From assembly GCF_014842265.1 (NCBI RefSeq), contig NZ_JACYVI010000011.1:62001-126000 (forward strand): DNA of 64,000 nt, in the 5' to 3' direction. The position numbers and the translations under genes were made by a program. Origin of the DNA: Pseudomonas sp. CFBP 13711. GTDB lineage: Bacteria; Pseudomonadota; Gammaproteobacteria; Pseudomonadales; Pseudomonadaceae. Position 1 is the first letter of the stretch; each line of letters begins with the position of its first letter. Of the stretch, positions 31,962 through 42,022 are shown piece by piece. The notes beneath the pieces are model-generated. The model saw nothing but the letters and a program-made list of their open reading frames with translations, did not search any database and was not told the origin of the DNA.

Positions 31962-33518
31962 ATGAAATCACTCCTTACCCCACGCACGCTGGCGATGGCA
32001 GTCCTCTGCACCGCCATGGGCCTCGGCGCCTGGCAATCGGCCAGCGCAGCCGTGCCCCAGGACACCCTGATGATCGGCAAGCCGTCCGACCCGCAGACCC
32101 TCGACCCTGCCGTGACCATCGACAACAACGACTGGACCGTGACCTACCCGGCGTACCAGCGGCTGGTGACCTACAAGGTCGAAAACGGCAAGGGCAGCAC
32201 CGAAGTGGCAGGGGAGCTGGCCAGCAGCTGGACCACCTCGGCGGACAACCTGACCTGGGAATTCAAGCTCAAGCCCGGCAACAAATTCGATGACGGCGCC
32301 GAGGTCAACGCCGAGGCGGTGAAGTTCTCCTTCGACCGGGTGATGAAACTCAAACAAGGCCCGTCCGGCGCCTTCCCCGAGGACATGGCCGTGTCGGTGG
32401 TCGATCCGCTGACCGTGCGCTTCACCCTGAAAGCTCCGTACGCGCCGTTCCTCTCCACGCTGGCCCACAACGGCGCGGCGATCATCAACCCGGATGTTGC
32501 GAAGAAAACCGAAGGCGCGGACGCCTACCTGTCCAACCACACCGCAGGTTCGGGCGCGTTCAAGCTGGTCAACTGGCAGAAAGGCCAGACCCTGACCATG
32601 GAGCAGAACAGCTACTACGCCGGCCCCAAGCCGACCCTGAAAAAAGTCGTGGTGAAGATCATCGGCGAGGCTTCCGTGCGTCGTCTGCAGCTGGAACACG
32701 GTGACCTGGACATCATCGAAGACATGCCCGAAGACCAGCTCGAAGCGCTGGCGAAAAAGTCCGGCATCGTCGTCGGCGATTACCCGTCGCTGCGGGTGAC
32801 GCTGCTGTACCTCAACACCCAGAAAGCGCCGATGAACAACCCCGATGCGCGGCGCGCGATCGTCGAATCCCTGGACTACGACGGCATCATCAACGGCATC
32901 CTGAAAGGCAAAGCCAAGCCGCTGAACGGGCCGATCCCCCAGGGCATGTGGGCCTACGACGAGAAGCTGCCGGCGTTCAAGCAGGACATGGAAAAGGCCA
33001 AAGCCGATCTTGGGAAAGTGTCGCCGAAGGTCAGCAACCTGACGTTCATGTACTCCGACAAGGACCCGAACTGGGAGCCGATTGGCCTGACCCTGCAAGC
33101 CGGCCTGCAACCGCTGGGCGTGAATCTCAAGCTGGAAAAACTCGCCAACGCCAGCATGCGTGAGCGCCTGGGCACCGGTGATTTCGACATCGCCATCGGC
33201 TCGTGGAGCCCGGACTTCGCCGACCCCTACATGTTCATGAACTTCTTCTTCGACTCGAAGCTGAAAGGCCTGGCCGGCAACCGTTCGTTCTACGACAACC
33301 CGGCGGTGGACAAGCTGATCCGTGAATCGGCGACCACCAACGACATGGCCAAGCGCACCGAGCTGTATCAGCAGGCGCAGAAGATCGTGCTCAACGACAG
33401 CGTCTACGCCTACCTCTATCAGAAGGCCTACACCTTGCCGATGAGCGAGAAGGTCAAGGGCTACGTGTTCAACCCGATGCTGGAACAGGTGTTCAACGTC
33501 GGCACGATCACCAAGTAA
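31962..33518 (+). CDS. ddpA: periplasmic dipeptide-binding protein of ABC transporter
   Basis: A 518-residue cluster C solute-binding protein (SBP_bac_5 family) with a Sec signal peptide ending ASA at about residue 29. It shows the family signatures PQTLDPAVTIDNNDW, LTWEFKLKPGNKFDDG and, later, GSWSPDFADPYMFMNFFFDS. AAGGA lies eight bases before the ATG. It delivers dipeptide to the permeases encoded downstream. The specific link to D-Ala-D-Ala comes from the neighbouring dipeptidase, as in E. coli ddpXABCDF. A hairpin-forming spacer separates it from the permease gene. Confidence 0.9.
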   Translation: MKSLLTPRTLAMAVLCTAMGLGAWQSASAAVPQDTLMIGKPSDPQTLDPAVTIDNNDWTVTYPAYQRLVTYKVENGKGSTEVAGELASSWTTSADNLTWEFKLKPGNKFDDGAEVNAEAVKFSFDRVMKLKQGPSGAFPEDMAVSVVDPLTVRFTLKAPYAPFLSTLAHNGAAIINPDVAKKTEGADAYLSNHTAGSGAFKLVNWQKGQTLTMEQNSYYAGPKPTLKKVVVKIIGEASVRRLQLEHGDLDIIEDMPEDQLEALAKKSGIVVGDYPSLRVTLLYLNTQKAPMNNPDARRAIVESLDYDGIINGILKGKAKPLNGPIPQGMWAYDEKLPAFKQDMEKAKADLGKVSPKVSNLTFMYSDKDPNWEPIGLTLQAGLQPLGVNLKLEKLANASMRERLGTGDFDIAIGSWSPDFADPYMFMNFFFDSKLKGLAGNRSFYDNPAVDKLIRESATTNDMAKRTELYQQAQKIVLNDSVYAYLYQKAYTLPMSEKVKGYVFNPMLEQVFNVGTITK

Positions 33519-33589
33519 GCGCTGCATCCCGTAAATCGCTGTGACTCACAGGGCCCTGCAAGGGAGGCGGGGCCCGGTGAAGCAGCGCT
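33518..33589 (+). promoter_or_regulatory. nested inverted repeats between binding-protein and permease genes
   Basis: An outer perfect pair AGCGCTGC (33518-33525) / GCAGCGCT (33582-33589) encloses an inner GGGCCC (33551) / GGGGCCC (33569). Such structures after binding-protein genes often protect the upstream mRNA and partly terminate transcription, making more binding protein than permease. No T run is present. Confidence 0.35.
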
Positions 33590-33641
33590 GTGTCCGCGAG
33601 CTGTTTCGCGTTATTGATCGACTGCGTGACCGAGGTGCCCC

Positions 33642-34658
33642 ATGGCCTTCCTGAATATGCTGCGCAAACGCCTGGGCGGCCTGCTGCTGGTGGTGTTCGG
33701 CGTTTCTCTGATTACCTTTTCCATCTCGCACCTGATTCCGGGCGACCCCGCGCGACTGATCGCCGGGGACCGCGCCACCGACGCCATCGTCGACAACATC
33801 CGCCATCAGTTGGGGCTGGATCTGCCGCTGTATCAACAATACGGCCGCTACATGCTCGACCTGCTGCACGGCGACCTGGGCACGTCGATTCGCACCCATC
33901 GCCCGGTGCTCGAAGATTTGCAGGCGTTCTTCCCGGCCACGCTGGAACTGGCGCTGGCGGCGCTGACCCTGTCGATTCTGGTGGGCGTGCCGCTGGGTGT
34001 GCTCTCGGCGGTGTACCACAACCGCTTCATCGACCAGCTCGCGCGAACCCTGGCGGTGACCGGGATTTCGACCCCGGCGTTCTGGCTCGGGCTGGGCCTG
34101 ATCGTGCTGTTTTACGGCCACTTGAACTGGCTGCCCGGCAGCGGTCGTCTTGATGAAGGGCTGGACCCGCCCCGAACCGTTACCGGGTTCTACCTGATCG
34201 ACACGCTGCTGGCCGGCGACACCGGGCTGTTTTTCAACGCGGTGCAGCACCTGATTCTGCCGGCCATCACCCTGGGCTTCGTCAACCTCGGCGTCGTCGC
34301 GCGGCAGATCCGTTCGGCCATGCTCGACCAGCTCGGCGAAGATTACATCCGTACCGCGCGCGCCTACGGCCTGTCGAAGTGGGCGGTAATTCTGCGTCAC
34401 GCCTTGCCCAACGCGCTGATTCCCTCGGTCACCGTACTGGGCCTGACCCTGGGTGATCTGCTCTACGGCGCAGTGCTCACGGAAACCGTATTCGCCTGGC
34501 CCGGCATGGGTGCCTACGTGGTCAAGTCGATCCAGTCGCTGGATTTCCCGGCGGTGATGGGCTTCGCGATCATGGTCTCTTTCATTTACGTGCTGCTGAA
34601 CATGGCGATCGATCTGCTGTACCGCCTGATCGATCCGCGCATTGGCGAGGTCAACTGA
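33642..34658 (+). CDS. ddpB: dipeptide ABC transporter permease 1
   Basis: A 338-residue inner-membrane permease of the DppB/OppB type with six predicted helices. The N terminus reads MAFLNMLRKRLGGLLLVVFG, and the cytoplasmic loop that docks the ATPase is present (EDYIRTARAYGLSKWAVILRHALPNALIP, the EAA motif). It is followed after one base by the second permease gene, so the two are co-translated. Together they form the membrane channel for the dipeptide importer. Confidence 0.92.
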   Translation: MAFLNMLRKRLGGLLLVVFGVSLITFSISHLIPGDPARLIAGDRATDAIVDNIRHQLGLDLPLYQQYGRYMLDLLHGDLGTSIRTHRPVLEDLQAFFPATLELALAALTLSILVGVPLGVLSAVYHNRFIDQLARTLAVTGISTPAFWLGLGLIVLFYGHLNWLPGSGRLDEGLDPPRTVTGFYLIDTLLAGDTGLFFNAVQHLILPAITLGFVNLGVVARQIRSAMLDQLGEDYIRTARAYGLSKWAVILRHALPNALIPSVTVLGLTLGDLLYGAVLTETVFAWPGMGAYVVKSIQSLDFPAVMGFAIMVSFIYVLLNMAIDLLYRLIDPRIGEVN

Positions 34659-34659
34659 C

Positions 34660-35559
34660 ATGACGACTCCGATCACCGCGCCCGCCGTGGCGCCACTGCC
34701 GGCCGCCTCGCGCTGGCAGGACAAATGGGCGTATCTGGCCCATCAGATCCGCCGCAGTCCGCTGACCATGGCCGGGCTGCTGATCACCGTGATGGTGCTG
34801 CTGGTGATGGCCTTCGCGCCCTGGCTCGCGTCCCATGATCCCAACGCGCTGAACCTGACCCAGCGCCTGGCCGCGCCGTCCGCCGCCCATTGGTTCGGCA
34901 CCGACGAAGTGGGCCGCGACCTGTTCAGCCGCGTGTTGTACGGCAGCCGCCAATCCGTCGGCGTCGGTCTGTTCGTGGCCTTCGCTTCGTGTTTTGCCGG
35001 CGGCTTGCTGGGCTGCATGTCCGGGATCATCGGCGGGCGTTTCGACGGGCTGATCATGCGCCTGATGGACATCATGTTGTCGGTGCCGTCGCTGGTGCTG
35101 ATCATGGCCCTGGCCGCTGCGCTGGGCCCGAGCCTGTTCAACGCCATGCTGGCGATCACCCTGGTGCGGATTCCCTTCTACGTGCGGTTGGCCCGGGGGC
35201 AGGCCCTGAGCATCCGCCAGATGGGTTACGTCAAGGCGGCCGAAACCTTCGGCGCCGGGCGCTGGCACATGGTCATCTGGCACGTGGCGCGCAACGCCAT
35301 GCCGCCGTTGCTGGTGCAACTGAGCCTGGACATCGGCAGCGCCATCCTCATGGCCTCGGCCCTGGGCTTCATTGGCCTGGGCGCGCAACAGCCGACGGCG
35401 GAGTGGGGCGCGATGGTCGCCACCGGGCGCAACTACATCCTCGATCAATGGTGGTACTCGACCTTTCCCGGCGTGGCGATTCTGATCACCGCCACCGGTT
35501 TCAACCTTTTGGGCGACGGCGTGCGTGACTTGCTCGACCCACGGCAGCAGGGGAAATGA
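34660..35559 (+). CDS. ddpC: dipeptide ABC transporter permease 2
   Basis: A 299-residue DppC/OppC-type permease with the typical N-terminal cytoplasmic extension, helix 1 at about 35-60, and the conserved HWFGTDEVGRDLFSRVLYG motif. The EAA loop reads MGYVKAAETFGAGRWHMVIWH. I place the start at the ATG at 34660, one base past the ddpB stop. Its stop overlaps the ddpD start (ATGA at 35556). Confidence 0.92.
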   Translation: MTTPITAPAVAPLPAASRWQDKWAYLAHQIRRSPLTMAGLLITVMVLLVMAFAPWLASHDPNALNLTQRLAAPSAAHWFGTDEVGRDLFSRVLYGSRQSVGVGLFVAFASCFAGGLLGCMSGIIGGRFDGLIMRLMDIMLSVPSLVLIMALAAALGPSLFNAMLAITLVRIPFYVRLARGQALSIRQMGYVKAAETFGAGRWHMVIWHVARNAMPPLLVQLSLDIGSAILMASALGFIGLGAQQPTAEWGAMVATGRNYILDQWWYSTFPGVAILITATGFNLLGDGVRDLLDPRQQGK

Positions 35560-36592
35560 CCATGCAGGCTTCCGTTCAACAACCCCTTGTCGCGCAAGCG
35601 CCGGTCTTGGTCATCGACGACCTGCGCATCGAGTTTCCGGCGTACAAAAGCACGGTCAAGGCCCTCAACGGCGTGTCGCTGCACGTCAATCCTGGCGAGA
35701 TCGTCGGTGTGATCGGCGAGTCCGGCTCCGGCAAGTCGGTCACCGCGATGCTCAGCCTGCGCCTGCTGCCGGAGCGCGCCTACGAGGTGAAAAGTGGCAG
35801 CCTGAGCATTCTCGGCCGCGACATGCTCACCGCCAAAGAAAAGGACCTGTTGAGCGTGCGTGGCCGCGACGCTGCGATGATCTTTCAGGAACCCATGACC
35901 GCGCTCAATCCGACCCGGCGCATCGGTCGGCAGATGCTTGACGTGATCATTCATCACCAACGGCTGAGCAAAGCCGACGCCAAGACCAAGGCCATCGCGT
36001 TGCTGCGGGACATGCACATCGCCGACCCCGAGCAGGTGATGAACAGCTACCCCTTCGAGCTTTCCGGCGGCATGCGTCAGCGGGTGATGATTGCGCTGGC
36101 ATTCTCCTGCGATCCGCAATTGCTGATCGCCGACGAGCCGACCACCGCGCTGGACGTCACGGTGCAGCGGCAAGTGCTGTTGCTGCTGCGAGAAAAGGCC
36201 CGGGCGCGGGGCACGGCGATTCTGCTGATCACCCATGACATGGCGCTGGTGTCGCAGTTCTGCGACCGGGTGTACGTGATGTACACCGGCGCAGTGGTGG
36301 AGCAGGGCGTCACCGCGCAAGTGATGGCGGACCCCCGGCATCCGTACACCCAGGGCCTGCTCAGCGGATTGCCGGAGCAAGTCGAACCGGGCCAGGACCT
36401 CAAGACCATTCCCGGACAGGTGCCCAATCTGTCGGCGTTGCCGCTAGGCTGCACGTTCCTGGATCGCTGCGCCCATGCCACGGCCCAATGCCTGCAACGC
36501 CCGCCGATGCAGACCATCGACGCCGCCGCCGACCGCAAAAGCGCCTGCTGGTTGAGCGCGCCCTTACACGCCACCCCACAGGAGTCGCGGCC

Positions 36593-36596
<4 letters not shown>
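35556..36596 (+). CDS. ddpD: dipeptide ABC transporter ATP-binding protein 1
   Basis: A 346-residue ATPase. It has Walker A GESGSGKSV, Q-loop FQEPMTALNP, signature SGGMRQRV, Walker B LLIADEPTTALD and switch-region THD. The C-terminal oligopeptide/dipeptide extension has cysteines CTFLDRCAHATAQC, which ligate an iron-sulfur cluster in related DppD proteins. Its ATG overlaps the ddpC stop, and its own stop overlaps the ddpF start. Confidence 0.92.
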
Positions 36597-37576
<980 letters not shown>

Positions 37577-37588
37577 TGCGCGGCCGCT

Positions 37589-37627
37589 CGCCCCTTTACT
37601 GCCCCCTTTACCTGACGTGAAGGGGCG
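37589..37627. terminator. bidirectional stem-loop between convergent ddp and fmd operons
   Basis: CGCCCCTTTAC (37589-37599) pairs with GTGAAGGGGCG (37617-37627), an 11-bp stem with one G-T pair and a 17-base loop. It lies between the ddpF stop and the end of the minus-strand fmdB, where convergent transcripts must end. Confidence 0.55.
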
Positions 37628-37646
37628 AATTGGCCCCATGAGTCAA

Positions 37647-37994
37647 TCAATGGCTGATCATCCACGGTCGGCCCGCCGGCTTGCCTTTCAGGGCGTGGGG
37701 ATTGGCTTTGGTGGGTTGGAGTCTTTTCGTCGGGCCGCAGCAACTGCAGCCGCTGGGGTGCCCCCGGCTCTCTTTGTACTGGTCCATGGTTTTTGGCGCG
37801 TGGGCGCTTTGCTCGTTCCGGGCGATGGCGGTGCGGGTGTTGCCGGCCATCGTGCTCAGCCCCGGCGCGGACAGAATCACCCGCAGGCTCGATGCGCCGC
37901 ATGCCGGGCACTCGCACGGCAGCGCGCTCTCGGCCATGGGCCGCAGCGAAGTGAAATCCCCGCAGTCAGGGCAGTCGTATTCGTACAGGGGCAT
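37647..37994 (-). CDS. fmdB: FmdB-family zinc-ribbon protein
   Basis: A 115-residue small protein starting MPLYEYDCPDCGDF, with paired CPDC and CPAC motifs that form the CxxC zinc ribbon of the FmdB family. FmdB-type proteins accompany formamidase and are thought to have a regulatory role, which is not proven. The C-terminal half is basic and probably disordered, with a further CSCC. It follows fmdA by 77 bases on the same strand and is probably the last gene of the operon. Confidence 0.88.
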   Translation of the reverse strand: MPLYEYDCPDCGDFTSLRPMAESALPCECPACGASSLRVILSAPGLSTMAGNTRTAIARNEQSAHAPKTMDQYKESRGHPSGCSCCGPTKRLQPTKANPHALKGKPAGRPWMISH

Positions 37995-38071
37995 GGCTCA
38001 AATCCTCTCGTCAGAGTGCATGCTGCAGGCGCGGATTCATTCGCGCCTGCAGGTCGGGAGTCAGCCCGGCG

Positions 38072-39301
38072 TTATTTATCCTGCGCGATCGGCAAGTCCA
38101 CGGTGCCGTCGATGAATTTCGTCGGGCCGCTGGCGTTGGGGTTGATGTCGAATTTGAAGATCTCGGTCGGCAGCCACAAGGTGGCGCACGCGTTGGGGAT
38201 GTCGACCACGCCGCTGATGTGACCCTGCACCGGTGCCGAGCCCAACAGCGAATAACCCTGGGCCGGGGAGTAACCGAACTTGGTCATGTAGTTGATTGCG
38301 TTCAGGCACGCCTGGCGGTAGGCGACGTTGACGTCCAGGTAGTGCTGCTGGCCGGCTTCGTCGACCGAGATGCCTTCGAAGATCAGGTAGTTGTTGTAGT
38401 TCGGCACGATGGGGCTGGGCTTGAAGACCGGGTTTTTGATCCCGTATTTGGCCATGCCATCCTTGATCAGCTCGACGCGCATGTGCACCCAGCCGGCCAT
38501 TTCGATGGCGCCGCAGAAAGTGATTTCGCCGTCGCCCTGGCTGAAGTGCAGGTCGCCCACGGACAGACCCGCGCCGTCAACGTAGACCGGGAAGAACACT
38601 TTCGAGCCCCGGGACAAATCCTTGATGTCGCAGTTGCCGCCGTGCTCACGGGGCGGCACGGTGCGTGCGCCCGTGGCGGCGGCCAAGTCGCGGGCCGGGC
38701 CTTTGAGTTTGCCCAGATGCGCCGTGCTGGCGCAGGGCGGACAGGCCAGTGCCGGGACGCGGTCCGGGTCGGTGTCGATCAGTTCCTGCTCGCGCCGGTT
38801 CCACTCGGCGAGCATCTTGTGGTCCGGCAGACAGCCGATCAGACCGGGGTGAATCAAGCCTGCGAACTCGACGCCGGGGATGTGCCGGGAGCTGGTCATC
38901 ATGCCTTTGAAATCCCAGATGGATTTCTGCGCCAGGGGGAAATGCTCGGTGAGGAAGCCGCCGCCGTTCTGTTTGGAAAAGAAGCCGTTGAAGCCCCATT
39001 GCGAATCGGCTCGGGCGCCGATGTCCAGCAGCTCCACCACCAGCAGGTCGCCGGGCTGGGCGCCATGCACACCGACCGGCCCGGACAGGTAATGCACGGT
39101 GGTCAGGTCGACGTCGCGCACGTCGCTGGCATCGTCGTCGTTCTTGATCGCGCCAGCGGTCCAGTCGTAGGTTTCGAGGATGAAATCATCCCCCGGCTTG
39201 ACCCAGCAGGCCATCGGGATGTCCGGGTGCCAGCGGTTGTGGATCTGCTCGTTTTCGGTGACAGGCTGGTTGAGGTCGACTTTGATCAAGGTATCGGTCA
39301 T
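38072..39301 (-). CDS. fmdA: formamidase
   Basis: A 409-residue cytoplasmic amidohydrolase of the acetamidase/formamidase (FmdA_AmdA) family, releasing ammonia from formamide. Family signatures include VHYLSGPVGVHGAQPGDLLV, REHGGNCDIKDLSRGSKVF and GDLHFSQGDGEITFCGAIE. AAGGAG lies nine bases before the ATG at 39301; a longer open frame upstream has no such signal. It sits directly after the urea/amide transporter genes, so import and hydrolysis are encoded together. The product ammonia would feed nitrogen assimilation. Confidence 0.93.
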   Translation of the reverse strand: MTDTLIKVDLNQPVTENEQIHNRWHPDIPMACWVKPGDDFILETYDWTAGAIKNDDDASDVRDVDLTTVHYLSGPVGVHGAQPGDLLVVELLDIGARADSQWGFNGFFSKQNGGGFLTEHFPLAQKSIWDFKGMMTSSRHIPGVEFAGLIHPGLIGCLPDHKMLAEWNRREQELIDTDPDRVPALACPPCASTAHLGKLKGPARDLAAATGARTVPPREHGGNCDIKDLSRGSKVFFPVYVDGAGLSVGDLHFSQGDGEITFCGAIEMAGWVHMRVELIKDGMAKYGIKNPVFKPSPIVPNYNNYLIFEGISVDEAGQQHYLDVNVAYRQACLNAINYMTKFGYSPAQGYSLLGSAPVQGHISGVVDIPNACATLWLPTEIFKFDINPNASGPTKFIDGTVDLPIAQDK

Positions 39302-39359
39302 GGGGGTTCTCCTTGGGTTCTCGGTAGGTGCTAATGACGCTGCATGTCTCCGGGCCTTG

Positions 39360-40049
39360 CTACACCGACAAATACCGACTGATCGTCGCTTCATCGACAT
39401 TGGCCCGGGTTTCTTCGATGACGAAGCGGCCTTTCTCGATCACCAGCAAGCGGTCGGCGATTTCCAGGGTGAAGGACAGCACCTGCTCCGAGACGATGAT
39501 CGTCAGGTTGCGCAGGGTGCGGATCTCTTTGAGGCTGCGGGCGATGTCCTTGATGATCGACGGCTGGATGCCTTCGGTGGGCTCGTCGAGCAACAACACC
39601 TTGGGATTGGTCGCCAGGGCCCGGGCGATGGCCAGCTGCTGTTGCTGGCCGCCGGACAGGTTCCCGCCGCGTCGGCCGCGCATGTCGAACAGCACCGGGA
39701 ACAGCGCGTACAGGTCTTCCGGGACCTTGCCGCCGGCCGAGGCGGGGAGGCCGGTCTGAATGTTTTCCAGCACGCTCATGGACGGAAAAATCATCCGGCC
39801 CTGGGGCACGTAGGCCATGCCCTGGGCGACACGGTTGTGGGTTTCCATGGCGGACACGTCCACGCCGTCCAGCTGAACCTGGCCGCCCCATTGCGGCAGG
39901 ATGCCCATCAGGCTTTTGAACAGCGTGGTCTTGCCCATACCGTTGCGGCCCATCACCGCGACGATTTCCTGCTTCTGCACCGAGAGGCTCAGGTCGTGGA
40001 GGACCTGACTCTGGCCATAACCACACGCCAGCTGCTGAATGTGGAACAT
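39360..40049 (-). CDS. urtE: urea/amide ABC transporter ATPase UrtE
   Basis: A 229-residue branched-chain/urea-type ATPase (LivF class). It has Walker A GRNGMGKTT, the GMAYVPQGRMIFPSMSVLEN segment typical of UrtE, signature SGGQQQQL and Walker B VLLLDEPTEGIQPS. It pairs with UrtD to power the UrtBC channel. It starts ten bases past the urtD stop. In formamidase clusters the same transporter type imports short-chain amides, so substrate could be urea, formamide or both. Confidence 0.92.
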   Translation of the reverse strand: MFHIQQLACGYGQSQVLHDLSLSVQKQEIVAVMGRNGMGKTTLFKSLMGILPQWGGQVQLDGVDVSAMETHNRVAQGMAYVPQGRMIFPSMSVLENIQTGLPASAGGKVPEDLYALFPVLFDMRGRRGGNLSGGQQQQLAIARALATNPKVLLLDEPTEGIQPSIIKDIARSLKEIRTLRNLTIIVSEQVLSFTLEIADRLLVIEKGRFVIEETRANVDEATISRYLSV

Positions 40050-40059
40050 GCTGCGCTCC

Positions 40060-40821
40060 TCAATGGCCCAGATAGACTTCGATGACTTTCGGGTTGTTCT
40101 GCACCGACTCCATGCTGCCTTCGGCCAGCACCTTGCCCTGATGCAGCACCGTGACCTTGTGCGCGATGCTCTTGACGAACTCCATGTCGTGCTCGATCAC
40201 CAGCACCGAGCGGCCCTGGCTGATGCGATTCAACAGGTCGGCGGTTTGCGCCCGCTCGCTGACGCTCATGCCCGCCACCGGCTCGTCGAGCATCAGCAGT
40301 TCCGGGTCCTGCATCAGCAACATGCCGATCTCCAGCCACTGCTTCTGGCCGTGGGATAACAGACCCGCCTGCTGTTGCAGCCGGTCACCGAGGAAGATGT
40401 CGGCGGCCACTTGATTGACCCGGTCCAGCACCTCTTGGGTGCGCTTGAAGAACAGCGCGCCGAACACCGAGCGTCCCGCCGGAAACGACATCTCCAGGTT
40501 CTCGAACACGCTCAGGTTGTCGTAGATCGACGGCGTCTGGAACTTGCGCCCGACCCCGGCACGGACGATGTCGTACTCGTTCATGGTGGTCAGCTCGCGG
40601 TCCTTGAACTGGATGCTGCCGCCCGTGGCCCGGGTCTTGCCGCAGATCAGGTCGAGCACCGTGGTCTTGCCCGCGCCGTTGGGGCCGATGACCACCCGCA
40701 CTTCGTTGCGGTCGATGTACAGGTTGAGGTCATCCACCGCCTTGAAACCGTCGAAGGACACGGTCAGGCCCTCAATGGCCAGGACCGGTTTGTTCATCTG
40801 AAAGCCTGTCGGGCGGGTCAT
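40060..40821 (-). CDS. urtD: urea/amide ABC transporter ATPase UrtD
   Basis: A 253-residue LivG-class ATPase. It has Walker A GPNGAGKTT, FQTPSIYDNLSVFENLEMS (characteristic of UrtD), signature SHGQKQWLEIGM (the usual SGGQ replaced by SHGQ, as in UrtD proteins) and Walker B ELLMLDEPVAGMS. The start is the ATG at 40821, which overlaps the urtC stop; a second in-frame ATG lies eight codons in. Long open frames across this region in other phases are not genes. Confidence 0.92.
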   Translation of the reverse strand: MTRPTGFQMNKPVLAIEGLTVSFDGFKAVDDLNLYIDRNEVRVVIGPNGAGKTTVLDLICGKTRATGGSIQFKDRELTTMNEYDIVRAGVGRKFQTPSIYDNLSVFENLEMSFPAGRSVFGALFFKRTQEVLDRVNQVAADIFLGDRLQQQAGLLSHGQKQWLEIGMLLMQDPELLMLDEPVAGMSVSERAQTADLLNRISQGRSVLVIEHDMEFVKSIAHKVTVLHQGKVLAEGSMESVQNNPKVIEVYLGH

Positions 40822-41999
40822 GGCTGAATCTCCAGCGGGCTGGCGGCTTTCTTGTCGGCGGGGGCGGGGGGTGGCGTGATGACCGGGGCAGGGGAGGCAA
40901 TCACCGGTGCCGGCTTGCGCGTGAAACCCGACAACCATTTGCGCCCGTGGCTTTCCCACAAACCGGCCAGGCCGTTGGGGAAATACATGACCACGGCGAT
41001 GAACAGCCCGCCCATGAGGTACAGCCACAATTCGGGGAACGACTCGGAGAAATAGGTCTTGCCGTAGTTCACCAGCAGCGAGCCGTACACCGCGCCCAGC
41101 AGCGACATGCGCCCACCGACGGCGGCGAAGATCACCATCTCGATGGACGGCACGATGCCCACGAACGACGGCGACATGAACCCCACCTGCAAGGCGAACA
41201 TCGCCCCTCCGATGGCCGAGAAACACGCCGCGACGCAGTACACGAACACCTTGAACGCCGCCACGTCGTAACCGGAGAACCGCACCCGCTCTTCCTTGTC
41301 GCGCATGGCCATCAGCAGCCGGCCGAGTTTGGAATTGAGGATGAATTTGCCGAACAGGATGCAGGCGAACAGCAGGCCTGCGTTGATGAAGTACAACAGC
41401 AGTTTGGCGCTGTCGCTGCGGATGTCCCATCCCAGCAGCGTTTTGAGATCGGTAATGCCGTTGATCCCGCCGGTCAGGCCTTGCTGGCCGATGATCAGCA
41501 CCGTGAGGATCAACGCGATGGCCTGGGTGACGATGGAAAAATACACATCGCCCACCCGGCGTCTGAACAGCGCGACGCCAATGATCAACGCCAGCAGCAC
41601 CGGCAACACGATGACCGCCATCACCGTGAACGTGAAGCTGTGAAACGGCACCCACAGCCAGGGCAGTTCGGTGATCTGGTTCCAGTCCATGAAGTCCGGA
41701 ATGCCCGGAGTCGACTGGATTTTGGTGCTCTCCGGATCGGACGCTTCCAGCTTTAGAAACATCGCCATGCAGTAGCCGCCCAGGCCGAAGAACACCCCTT
41801 GCCCCAGGCTGAGAATGCCGCCGTACCCCCAGCACAACACCAGGCCCACGGCGACGAACGCGTAGGTCAGGTATTTGCCGACCATGTTCAGGCGAAAGGC
41901 GTCCAGAGTCAGGGGGAAGACCACCAGGATCAGGGCCGCGAGGATCAGCAGGCCGACCACGCCCTGGCGTCCACCGAGCATTTTATTTAGCGCGTTCAT
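40818..41999 (-). CDS. urtC: urea/amide ABC transporter permease UrtC
   Basis: A 393-residue LivM-type permease with about ten helices. Conserved stretches include WGYGGILSLGQGVFFGLGGY and GLTGGINGITDLKTL. The EAA-like loop reads GRLLMAMRDKEERVRFSGYDVAAFKVF. The C terminus is Pro/Ala/Lys-rich and disordered. I place the start at the ATG at 41999 (MNALNKMLGG); an earlier in-frame ATG at 42020 would add seven residues. It overlaps urtD by four bases. Confidence 0.9.
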   Translation of the reverse strand: MNALNKMLGGRQGVVGLLILAALILVVFPLTLDAFRLNMVGKYLTYAFVAVGLVLCWGYGGILSLGQGVFFGLGGYCMAMFLKLEASDPESTKIQSTPGIPDFMDWNQITELPWLWVPFHSFTFTVMAVIVLPVLLALIIGVALFRRRVGDVYFSIVTQAIALILTVLIIGQQGLTGGINGITDLKTLLGWDIRSDSAKLLLYFINAGLLFACILFGKFILNSKLGRLLMAMRDKEERVRFSGYDVAAFKVFVYCVAACFSAIGGAMFALQVGFMSPSFVGIVPSIEMVIFAAVGGRMSLLGAVYGSLLVNYGKTYFSESFPELWLYLMGGLFIAVVMYFPNGLAGLWESHGRKWLSGFTRKPAPVIASPAPVITPPPAPADKKAASPLEIQP

Positions 42000-42022
42000 G
42001 GGGCTACCTCTCTGGCGCACAC

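Noticed and set aside
31968..33527. Minus-strand open frame of 519 codons
   Set aside because: Antisense of the dipeptide-binding protein gene; no family resemblance.
40822..41835. Upstream part of a long minus-strand frame running into urtD
   Set aside because: Arg/Gly/His-rich out-of-frame translation of urtC; urtD starts at 40821.
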